Below, piece after piece: positions 1 to 5,026 of a stretch of 14,313 nt of DNA. A program made the translations under genes and the position numbers. How positions within the stretch are numbered: position 1 is the stretch's first letter; the number at the start of each line of letters is the position of its first letter. This stretch comes from an uncultured Actinomycetes bacterium (lineage in GTDB: Bacteria > Actinomycetota > Thermoleophilia > Gaiellales > F1-60-MAGs149): positions 1 through 14,313 of the forward strand of contig CAIQOY010000229.1 of assembly GCA_903873565.1 (NCBI GenBank). The letters run 5' to 3'. Under the pieces are notes generated by a model that saw nothing but the letters and a program-made list of their open reading frames with translations, did not search any database and was not told the DNA's origin.

Positions 1-335
1 CGGTCGGGCTGCGCGGGGATCTTCACGCACGCGCCCGTGCGGTCGTACTCCCAGCCGTGGTACGGGCAGACGATGCAGCCGCCTCTGACCTCGCCGAGCG
101 ACAGCGCCGCCCCGCGGTGGATGCAGAGGTCCTTGAGGACCGTCACGCCCGTGTCGGTCCGGAACGCGACCAGGTCCTCGTCGAGCAGCGTGAAGCGCCG
201 CGGCTGCCCGCCCACCTCCTCGGCGGTGGCGATCGGGTGCCAGAACTGCGACAGGCGCATGCGCTTGGCGCCCTTCGCGGCCTTCGCCTTGCCCTTCTTC
301 GTCGTGCGTCTGTCGCGCTTCGCCGCGTCGGCCAT
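1..335 (-). CDS. Rieske [2Fe-2S] domain protein, N-terminal part (runs off window)
   Basis: The first 111 codons are visible; the gene continues past base 1. After a Lys/Arg-rich leader (residues 1-27) the core carries a complete Rieske cluster motif: C71-I-H73 and C90-P-Y-H93, the latter in a CPYHGW context. These four residues bind a [2Fe-2S] cluster. The start of the core (QFWHPIATAEEV) resembles Rieske non-haem iron oxygenases of the vanillate demethylase/phenoxybenzoate dioxygenase type, whose catalytic iron domain would lie beyond the window edge. A stand-alone ferredoxin is possible but less likely. ATG 335 is chosen because a -10-like hexamer lies 6 nt upstream; Met26 (base 260) would remove the unusual Lys-rich leader and fits the usual family N-terminus. 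Substrate cannot be inferred. Confidence 0.85.
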   Translation of the reverse strand, partial: MADAAKRDRRTTKKGKAKAAKGAKRMRLSQFWHPIATAEEVGGQPRRFTLLDEDLVAFRTDTGVTVLKDLCIHRGAALSLGEVRGGCIVCPYHGWEYDRTGACVKIPAQPD

Positions 336-341
336 GGCGGG

Positions 342-347
342 AGGGTA
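342..347 (-). promoter_or_regulatory. Candidate -10 element (TACCCT) of the Rieske gene, leaderless geometry
   Basis: On the minus strand TACCCT fits the loose actinobacterial TANNNT -10 pattern and is followed by exactly 6 nt before the ATG at 335. No Shine-Dalgarno is present, so transcription probably starts at or next to the start codon. The hexamer alone is weak; the case rests on the same spacing recurring in other genes of the window. Confidence 0.4.
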
Positions 348-443
348 GTGCGAGACGGCGCCCGGTGCGAGGCGGATCGCGCGAGACCGGTGCGGCGCCG
401 CGCGCCGTGCGATCCACCGGACCTGCGAGTCTGCACGCATGGC

Positions 444-455
444 GATACATATATC
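444..455. promoter_or_regulatory. AT-rich imperfect palindrome, candidate antitoxin operator
   Basis: The 12-mer GATACATATATC has GATA/TATC arms around an AT core and matches its reverse complement at 10 of 12 positions. It lies in a strikingly AT-rich island (about 444-471) in otherwise GC-rich DNA, directly upstream of the proposed antitoxin start at 472. GATAC recurs at 457-461. Phd/YefM and VapB antitoxins commonly repress their own operon by binding palindromes at the promoter, so this is a plausible autoregulatory operator. Binding is inferred. Confidence 0.4.
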
Positions 456-458
456 TGA

Positions 459-464
459 TACTCT
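459..464 (+). promoter_or_regulatory. Candidate -10 element (TACTCT) of the toxin-antitoxin operon
   Basis: TACTCT fits TANNNT and is followed by 7 nt, then the GTG at 472. No Shine-Dalgarno precedes that GTG, so a leaderless mRNA is likely. The overlapping hexamer GATACT (457-462) is an alternative reading of the same element. No convincing -35 box is visible. Confidence 0.45.
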
Positions 465-471
465 GAATTAT

Positions 472-738
472 GTGGAAGAGATCACCGCGACGGATGCGGC
501 GCGCGGGTTCCGCGCGCTCCTCGACCGCGTCGAGCGCAACGGCGAGGCGTTCCGGATCACGCGCCACGGCGCGGTGGTCGCGGAGCTGCGTCCCCGCCGG
601 TCCGCGTCGGGCCGCGACCTCAAGGCGATGGTGCGGCGCCACGGCGCCGACCCGGGCTGGCGGGCCGAGATCGACCGCGTGCGCGAGGAGTCCCGCCGTG
701 CTGCCCGCCTCGACGATCCCTGGGGGGACGAGCGGTGA
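472..738 (+). CDS. Phd/VapB-type antitoxin of a VapBC module
   Basis: An 88-residue antitoxin whose N-terminus (EEITATDAARGFRALLDRVE) is the classic Phd/YefM opening: a DNA-binding fold that inserts into its own operator. The charged C-terminal half would wrap the toxin's active site. The upstream ATG at 439 is in frame, but translation from it would add an AT-rich stretch (MAIHISDTLNY) that looks like promoter DNA and lacks family similarity; GTG 472 puts the conserved motif at the N-terminus, as is usual. The stop overlaps the toxin start by 4 nt (GTGA, 735-738), so the pair is translationally coupled with the antitoxin first. It probably neutralises VapC and represses the operon through the palindrome at 444-455. 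Confidence 0.85.
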   Translation: MEEITATDAARGFRALLDRVERNGEAFRITRHGAVVAELRPRRSASGRDLKAMVRRHGADPGWRAEIDRVREESRRAARLDDPWGDER

Positions 739-1127
739 GGGGCCTCCTGCTCGACACGAGCATCCTCGTCGCGGCGGAGCGGGGCGAGGCCGATCTCGAG
801 GAGCTGATCGCGGACGACGACGGCGACCTCGGCATCGCGGCGATCACGCTCGCCGAGCTCCTGGTCGGCGTCGAGCTCGGTCACGGGCGCCAGCGCAGCC
901 GGCGCCGGGCGTTCGTCGATGAGGTCCGGGATGCGTTCTCCATCGTGGCCTACGACGAGCGCACGGCGGAGCACCATGCCGCGCTCCTCGCGCACGCCCA
1001 GCGAACCGGATCCCCACGGGGGGGCCACGACGCGATCATCGCGGCGACGGCCAGGGCGACCGGGCGGGTGGTCGTCACCCGCGATCGCCGCGGCTTCGAG
1101 GGTCTCCCCGGCGTGCGGCTGCGCTAG
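735..1127 (+). CDS. vapC: VapC-family PIN-domain toxin ribonuclease
   Basis: A 130-residue PIN domain, the usual VapC length. The acidic metal-binding residues are in place: D7 (LLLDTSIL), E41 (ITLAELLVG), D99 (GGHDAIIAA) and D117 (VTRDRRGF). VapC toxins are Mg2+/Mn2+-dependent endoribonucleases that cut tRNA or rRNA at specific sites and arrest growth; the target here is unknown. The start is GTG, overlapping the antitoxin stop as GTGA. The intact acidic tetrad suggests an active toxin. The TAG stop lies within CTAG 1124-1127, which is also the stop of the convergent amidotransferase gene. Confidence 0.92.
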   Translation: MRGLLLDTSILVAAERGEADLEELIADDDGDLGIAAITLAELLVGVELGHGRQRSRRRAFVDEVRDAFSIVAYDERTAEHHAALLAHAQRTGSPRGGHDAIIAATARATGRVVVTRDRRGFEGLPGVRLR

Positions 1128-1846
1128 ACGCGCCCGAACTCGATCGCCCGGTCGAGCCAGGCGTCGATCAGGGTGCGGGCGTGGGGGAGCATGCGGTCCG
1201 CGTTGGCGCGCACGCCGTCGAGCAGGCCGTCCAGCCCGCCCGGGCCGAGCACGCGGTCGGCGGCCTCGCGGTAGGCGGGGACGCGCGACCACTCGTCGGC
1301 GAGCGCCGCGTCGACCTCGAGGTGGAACTGCACGCCGTAGGCGACCTCGCCGTAGCGGAAGCCCTGGTTGGGGTAGGCGGGGCTCGAGAAGAGCGAGACC
1401 GCGCCCTCGGGCAGGTCGAAGGTGTCGCCGTGCCACTGCAGCGTCGTGAAGGAGGCGGGCAGGATCGAGGCCACGGGGTCGCGGCGGCCCGCCTCCGTCA
1501 GCTGCACCTCGAGCAGGCCCACCTCGGGCGCGGGGCCCGGGTAGACGCGGGCGCCGAGGGCGGCGGCCAGGAGCTGCACGCCGAGGCAGGCCCCGAAGTA
1601 CGGCAGCCCCGCCTGGACGGCGTCGCGGATCAGGCGCTTCTCCTCGACCAGCCAGGGGTGGTCGGCCTCGTCGTAGGCGCCCATCGGGCCGCCCATCGCC
1701 ACGATCGCGCCGTACTCGCGCCAGTCGGGCAGGGGCTCGCCCTCGTCGACCTCGACCGGGTGCAGGATGTGCCCGCGCGCGGCCAGGGCCTCGCCGTAGG
1801 CGGCCGGGGGCTCGCAGCGGATGTGCTGGAGGACGAGGATGTCCAC
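1124..1846 (-). CDS. Class I glutamine amidotransferase-like protein (GMP-synthase-type GATase fold)
   Basis: The protein has 240 residues. The catalytic triad of class I amidotransferases is complete: nucleophile C87 in GACLGVQL, then H175 and E177 in GVQFHLEV. An oxyanion-strand motif (VAMGGPMGAYDE) precedes the nucleophile. Such enzymes release ammonia from glutamine or, as stand-alone members, cleave gamma-glutamyl compounds; no synthetase domain or partner gene is nearby, so the substrate is unknown. The start is GTG 1846, with TAGACT 6 nt upstream and no Shine-Dalgarno. The MMPL gene lies 33 bp upstream on the same strand, but this internal promoter suggests separate transcription. The 3' end overlaps vapC by 4 bp. 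Confidence 0.88.
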   Translation of the reverse strand: MDILVLQHIRCEPPAAYGEALAARGHILHPVEVDEGEPLPDWREYGAIVAMGGPMGAYDEADHPWLVEEKRLIRDAVQAGLPYFGACLGVQLLAAALGARVYPGPAPEVGLLEVQLTEAGRRDPVASILPASFTTLQWHGDTFDLPEGAVSLFSSPAYPNQGFRYGEVAYGVQFHLEVDAALADEWSRVPAYREAADRVLGPGGLDGLLDGVRANADRMLPHARTLIDAWLDRAIEFGRV

Positions 1847-1852
1847 GGGCGC

Positions 1853-1858
1853 AGTCTA
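1853..1858 (-). promoter_or_regulatory. Candidate -10 element (TAGACT) of the amidotransferase gene
   Basis: The minus strand reads TAGACT, 6 nt, GTG 1846. It matches TATAAT at 4 of 6 positions and fits TANNNT. It sits in the 33-bp gap after the MMPL stop, so the gene probably has its own leaderless transcript. Confidence 0.45.
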
Positions 1859-1879
1859 GGCCCGCCCGGGCGCGTGCGG

Positions 1880-4009
1880 TCAGTCGGGAGCCGACGACCC
1901 CGTGTGGGAGGGCACGCGGCCCGGCCACCACGAGCGGTCCCCGACCCAGACGGCGAGCGCGGGCACGAGCAGGGTGCGCACGACGAAGGTGTCGACCAGG
2001 ACGCCGAGGGCGACGCCGAAGCCGAGCTGGAAGAGCGCCTCGAGGGGCAGCGTCATCAGCACGAGGAACGTGCCGGCCAGGATCAGGCCCGCGCTCGTGA
2101 TCACGCCGCCCGTGGTCTCGAGGGCGCGCAGGACGGCCGGGCGCATCGGGGCCGACTCCGCCTCCTCCCGGATCCGGGAGACGAGGAAGATGTTGTAGTC
2201 GACGCCCAGGGCGACGGCGAACAGGAACAGGAACGTCGCGTAGCCCGGGTCGACGCCGGGGCTGCCGAAGACGTGGATGAAGATCAGGTACGAGAGCCCG
2301 AGCGTCGCGAAGAAGGACAGGATCACGGTCCCGATCAGGTACAGCGGGGCGATGATCGCGCGCAGGAGCAGCGCCAGGATGATCAGGATCAGGAGCAGGG
2401 TCAGCGGCACGATCAACTTGGCGTCGCGGCTGACCGTGCGGTCCGTGTCGTAGTCCTGCGCGGTCGGCCCGCCGACGATCGCGGTGGCGCCGACGGCGCC
2501 CGCCGCCTCGTCGACGATCTGCCGGATGCGGGGGATCGACTCGCCCGCGGCGTCGGAGTACGGGTCGCGGGTGAGCGTGACCTCGAGGAGCTGCGCGTCG
2601 CCCGCGGTGGCGGTCAGGGACGGCCGCACCGTGGCCACGTCCCCGGTGTCCGCGTCGAGGGCGCCGAGGACGGCGCCGGTGGCCGCCTCGAGCTGGTCGG
2701 GCGGGGCGTCGACGATGACCTGCGTGGTGGCGAGCTCCCCGGGCGGCAGCGCCTTCGAGAGCGCGACCTGGCCCCGGATCGACTCGGGGTCGTTGCGGAA
2801 GCCGCCGCCGATCCCGAGCCCGCCGGGCTGGGTCAGGAGGCCCAGCGTGCAGACCAGGAGGACGGCGGTGACGATCGCCACGGTCGCGATCGGCCGGCCG
2901 GTGACCACCTCGCCGACGCGGTGGTAGAGCGAGCGCCGCGAGCGGTCCTCGGAGCCGAAGCGGGGGACGACGGGCCAGAACGAGCGCCGCCCGACGATGG
3001 TGAGGAGCGCCGGCAGGAGCGTGAGGCCGGCGAGCATCGTGATGGCGACGCCGATGGCCAGGACCGGGCCCTGGTTGCGGGTGCTCGAGAGGTCGGCGAA
3101 GAGCAGGACCAGCATCGCGGCGACCACGGTGCCGCCGGCCGACAGGATCGCCGGGCCGGAGCGCGCGACGGCGTGCTGCATGGCGTCGTGGCGGTCCTCG
3201 CGGACGCGCAGCTCCTCGCGGTAGCGGGCCACGAGGTAGATGCAGTAATCGGTCCCCGCGCCGAACATCAGGATGATCAGGATCCCGGTGGCCTGGCCGT
3301 TGATCGGCAGGTCGAAGCCCTTGACGATCAGGTAGACGATGCCCCCGGCCACCGCGTAGGCCACGCCGACCACGACCAGCGGCACGACCGCGATGATCGG
3401 CGAGCGGTAGATCAGGAGCAGGAGGACGAGGATCAGGATCGTCGTCCCGATCAGGAGCTTGCCGTCGATGTCGCCGAACACCTCGACGGCGTCCACGGTG
3501 ATGCCGGCGGGACCGGACACGTAGACCTCGAGCCCGTCGGGCACGTCGGCCTGGGTGACGGCGCGCATCTCCTTCACGGCGGGCTCGATCTGCTCGATCG
3601 TGCGGGCGGTGATCGGGACGAGCATGATCGCCGTCGTGCCGTCCTCCGACAGGAGGCCCATCTGGGCGGCCTGCGGGGCCAGCGGCGACTGGATCGGCGC
3701 GAGGTCCGGCAGCTGCGCGATCGCCGCCTCGTCCGCCTGGATCGCGGCGCGGTCCGCGTCGGTGAGGCCGGCGGGGTTCTGGTAGACGATCAGCGCGGGG
3801 ACGGTGCGCCCGTTGTCGAAGCGGGTGCGCAGCTCGTCGAGCACCTTGGTGGAGTCGGCATCGGCGGGCAGGAACGTGGTCGAGTCGTTCTGCGTGACCG
3901 AGTTGAGCTTCGCCTGGAAGGGGCCGAAGGCGCCGGCGAGGACGACCCAGGCGAGCAGGACGATCCACTTGGAGCGGCGGCCGGCGACGATGCGGGCGAG
4001 GGTCTGCAT
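1880..4009 (-). CDS. MMPL/RND-family membrane transporter
   Basis: The protein has 709 residues with the MMPL (MmpL/ActII-3) plan: TM1 at about 14-30, a large extracytoplasmic domain (31-183), a TM bundle from 184 to about 340, TM7 (371-392), a second outer domain (393-530) and a final TM bundle (531-686). Asp-Tyr pairs sit in equivalent helices of the two halves, D254-Y255 (GTDYCIYL) and D604-Y605 (GVDYNIFL); in MmpL3 the matching pairs form the proton relay. The LVDTFVVRTLLVP motif of the family's last helix is present (about 671-683). These proton-driven pumps export lipids, pigments or drugs; the cargo is unknown. A GAGG Shine-Dalgarno 6 nt before the ATG supports the start. No regulator adjoins it. 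Confidence 0.93.
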   Translation of the reverse strand: MQTLARIVAGRRSKWIVLLAWVVLAGAFGPFQAKLNSVTQNDSTTFLPADADSTKVLDELRTRFDNGRTVPALIVYQNPAGLTDADRAAIQADEAAIAQLPDLAPIQSPLAPQAAQMGLLSEDGTTAIMLVPITARTIEQIEPAVKEMRAVTQADVPDGLEVYVSGPAGITVDAVEVFGDIDGKLLIGTTILILVLLLLIYRSPIIAVVPLVVVGVAYAVAGGIVYLIVKGFDLPINGQATGILIILMFGAGTDYCIYLVARYREELRVREDRHDAMQHAVARSGPAILSAGGTVVAAMLVLLFADLSSTRNQGPVLAIGVAITMLAGLTLLPALLTIVGRRSFWPVVPRFGSEDRSRRSLYHRVGEVVTGRPIATVAIVTAVLLVCTLGLLTQPGGLGIGGGFRNDPESIRGQVALSKALPPGELATTQVIVDAPPDQLEAATGAVLGALDADTGDVATVRPSLTATAGDAQLLEVTLTRDPYSDAAGESIPRIRQIVDEAAGAVGATAIVGGPTAQDYDTDRTVSRDAKLIVPLTLLLILIILALLLRAIIAPLYLIGTVILSFFATLGLSYLIFIHVFGSPGVDPGYATFLFLFAVALGVDYNIFLVSRIREEAESAPMRPAVLRALETTGGVITSAGLILAGTFLVLMTLPLEALFQLGFGVALGVLVDTFVVRTLLVPALAVWVGDRSWWPGRVPSHTGSSAPD

Positions 4010-4015
4010 GGGTGG

Positions 4016-4019
4016 CCTC
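4016..4019 (-). promoter_or_regulatory. Ribosome binding site (GAGG) of the MMPL gene
   Basis: The minus strand reads GAGG, 6 nt, ATG 4009. It supports this ATG and contrasts with the SD-less starts of the genes on either side, so the MMPL mRNA probably has a real 5' leader. Confidence 0.5.
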
Positions 4020-4021
4020 GG

Positions 4022-4045
4022 GCGGGGGAGCGGGGGAGCGGGGGA
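4022..4045. repeat. Three perfect tandem 8-bp repeats (GCGGGGGA) in the MMPL leader
   Basis: The octamer GCGGGGGA occurs three times head to tail with no mismatch, 13 bp upstream of the MMPL start. On the coding (minus) strand this is a C-rich TCCCCCGC triplet repeat. The G-runs on the plus strand could form a quadruplex, or the array could vary in copy number by slippage. The rest of the gap (4046-4110) holds a CCGCGG inverted repeat (4079-4084/4090-4095) and the -10-like box of the next gene. Confidence 0.6.
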
Positions 4046-4098
4046 CGTGCCGGTTCTGACTATCGCAAAGCGGGCCCCCCGCGGACGGCCCGCGGCGG

Positions 4099-4104
4099 CA
4101 TACT
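4099..4104 (+). promoter_or_regulatory. Candidate -10 element (CATACT) of the nucleosidase gene
   Basis: CATACT matches TATAAT at 4 of 6 positions and lies 6 nt before ATG 4111, with only C residues and one G between and no Shine-Dalgarno. This is the same leaderless geometry as in neighbouring genes. Confidence 0.45.
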
Positions 4105-4110
4105 GCCCCC

Positions 4111-4656
4111 ATGCGCGTCCTCGTCGTCGCCGCGACCGTGATCGAGCTGGAGTGGGTGGAGGGCCGCGAGACCCTCGCCGTCGGCGTCGGGCCGGTCGAG
4201 GCCGCCGCGGGGATGGCCGCGCGGCTCGCCCAGGACCCGCCCGACGCGGTCCTGCACGTCGGGATCGCCGGCGCCCGCTCCGGCGCGGGGATCGCGATCG
4301 GCGAGGTCGTGCTCGGGACGGAGAGCCGCTACGTCGACCTGCGCGCCGCCCTGCCGACCCTGGTCACGGCCTGCGCCCCCGACGCGGAGCTCCTCGCCCG
4401 GGTCGGCGCGGCGCTGCCCGAGGCCCGGCGCCTGCCGATCGCCACCAGCGCCGCCGTGGGCGGCGGCTCGGGCTGCGACGTGGAGGCGATGGAGGGGTTC
4501 GCGGTGCTCCGGGCCTGCGCCCGGGCCGGGGTGCCCGCGCTCGAGCTGCGTGCGATCTCGAACATGGCGGACGAGCCGGACCGCTCGCGCTGGGACTTCG
4601 CCGGCGGCCTCGCGGCCCTCGCCGCGGCGGGGCGCCGGGCGCTCGACGCGCTCTAG
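4111..4656 (+). CDS. mqnB: Nucleoside phosphorylase-superfamily nucleosidase, probably futalosine hydrolase-like
   Basis: A 181-residue PNP/MTAN-fold protein: an early Glu (E12), a GIAGARSG loop (51-58), the ribose-binding VEAMEGF motif (124-130, E128) and a C-terminal RAISNMADEPDRSRWD block (147-162). The ISN form, rather than the ISD of MTA/SAH nucleosidases, together with the DRSRWD ending, is what I recall of futalosine hydrolases (MqnB), which split futalosine to dehypoxanthine futalosine and hypoxanthine in the alternative menaquinone pathway. It is about 40 residues shorter than usual, with a compressed region after the first strand. No other mqn gene is in the window, so a different nucleosidase specificity remains possible. 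It is convergent with fmdB, sharing CTAG 4653-4656. Confidence 0.65.
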   Translation: MRVLVVAATVIELEWVEGRETLAVGVGPVEAAAGMAARLAQDPPDAVLHVGIAGARSGAGIAIGEVVLGTESRYVDLRAALPTLVTACAPDAELLARVGAALPEARRLPIATSAAVGGGSGCDVEAMEGFAVLRACARAGVPALELRAISNMADEPDRSRWDFAGGLAALAAAGRRALDAL

Positions 4657-4937
4657 GAGGCGGCGGAGGAGGACGCCTTCTTGGCGTCGCCGCCGCCGGT
4701 GTCCTTCTTCTTCTCGGACTTGGCCGCGGTGCCCTCGGACTTGCCGTCCTTGGCCTTCTTGCCCTTGCCGTAGTCCGTGCTGTAGAAGCCCGAGCCCTTG
4801 TAGTGGATCGAGGGCGCGAACAGCACCCGCTCCACCTTCTTGCCGCAGGTCCCGCAGCGCTTCAGCGGCGGGTCCGTCATCTTCTGGAAGGCCTCCGTGA
4901 TGTGGCCCTCAGCGCAGCGGTACTCGTAGGTCGGCAC
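4653..4937 (-). CDS. FmdB-family small zinc ribbon protein
   Basis: The protein has 94 residues and starts at GTG 4937, giving the family-typical PTYEYRC opening; a longer frame from 4976 would cross promoter DNA. Ribbon ligands are C8, then C28 and C31 (RCGTCGKK); the usual second Cys of the first knuckle is missing (CAEGH, with H12 as a possible substitute). The middle has the GSGFYSTDYG signature of these proteins. The last ~37 residues are low-complexity and Lys/Ser/Gly-rich with about 11 lysines. FmdB was named as a putative regulator of formamidase/amidase genes, but the family's molecular role is not established. It diverges from the glycosyltransferase operon, with a CIRCE-like inverted repeat between them. 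Confidence 0.88.
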   Translation of the reverse strand: MPTYEYRCAEGHITEAFQKMTDPPLKRCGTCGKKVERVLFAPSIHYKGSGFYSTDYGKGKKAKDGKSEGTAAKSEKKKDTGGGDAKKASSSAAS

Positions 4938-4944
4938 GGGCCGG

Positions 4945-4950
4945 AGTATA
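4945..4950 (-). promoter_or_regulatory. -10 element (TATACT) of fmdB
   Basis: The minus strand reads TATACT, 7 nt, GTG 4937. It is the best -10 match in the window (5 of 6 to TATAAT). There is no Shine-Dalgarno, so a leaderless transcript is likely. The -35 position (about 4968-4973) overlaps the left arm of the inverted repeat at 4970-4996. Confidence 0.6.
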
Positions 4951-4969
4951 GCGCGACGGCGGGCCCCGC

Positions 4970-4996
4970 TTGGCACTCTCGGGGGCCAAGTGCCAA
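4970..4996. promoter_or_regulatory. CIRCE-like inverted repeat (candidate HrcA operator)
   Basis: The sequence is TTGGCACTC, 9 nt, AAGTGCCAA. The CIRCE consensus bound by the heat-shock repressor HrcA is TTAGCACTC-N9-GAGTGCTAA. The left arm matches 8 of 9, the right arm 7 of 9, and the 9-nt spacer is exact; TTGGCACT and AGTGCCAA are perfect inverted complements. It lies mid-way in the 89-bp divergent promoter, its arms near the -35 regions of fmdB and the glycosyltransferase operon, so one bound repressor could block both. Neither groES, dnaK nor hrcA is adjacent, which is unusual for CIRCE. HrcA binding is inferred from sequence only. Confidence 0.65.
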
Positions 4997-5011
4997 TGCG
5001 GGTCGGCGGGC

Positions 5012-5017
5012 TACCAT
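5012..5017 (+). promoter_or_regulatory. Candidate -10 element (TACCAT) of the glycosyltransferase operon
   Basis: TACCAT matches 4 of 6 to TATAAT and lies 9 nt before GTG 5027, so the leader would be 0-3 nt. The right arm of the CIRCE-like repeat falls at its -35 position. Confidence 0.4.
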
Positions 5018-5026
5018 CCGGGGGCC

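Noticed and set aside
374..415. GGATCGC/GCGATCC inverted repeat (374-380 and 409-415) and two copies of CCGGTGCG (362-369, 387-394)
   Set aside because: Short repeats with a long spacer are expected by chance in DNA this GC-rich; they show no clear relation to either promoter.
4079..4095. CCGCGG inverted repeat with a 5-nt spacer upstream of the nucleosidase gene
   Set aside because: Each arm is a self-palindromic 6-mer that is common in high-GC DNA; its location near the -35 region is suggestive but not enough to call an operator.
468..4112. A 1,214-codon open frame on the minus strand and a 986-codon one on the plus strand across the same DNA
   Set aside because: Both are Arg/Pro/Gly-rich or acidic shadow frames opposite recognisable genes. 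High GC suppresses stops; neither contains a domain outside the tails of true genes.
4970..4996. Inverted repeat as an intrinsic terminator
   Set aside because: It lies between divergent starts, has only an 8-bp stem with an 11-nt loop and no T-run, and matches the spacing of an operator.
4970..5026. A longer GT4 start at 4970 and a longer FmdB start at 4976
   Set aside because: Both would translate through the divergent promoter and CIRCE-like repeat; the conserved family N-termini begin at GTG 5027 and GTG 4937.
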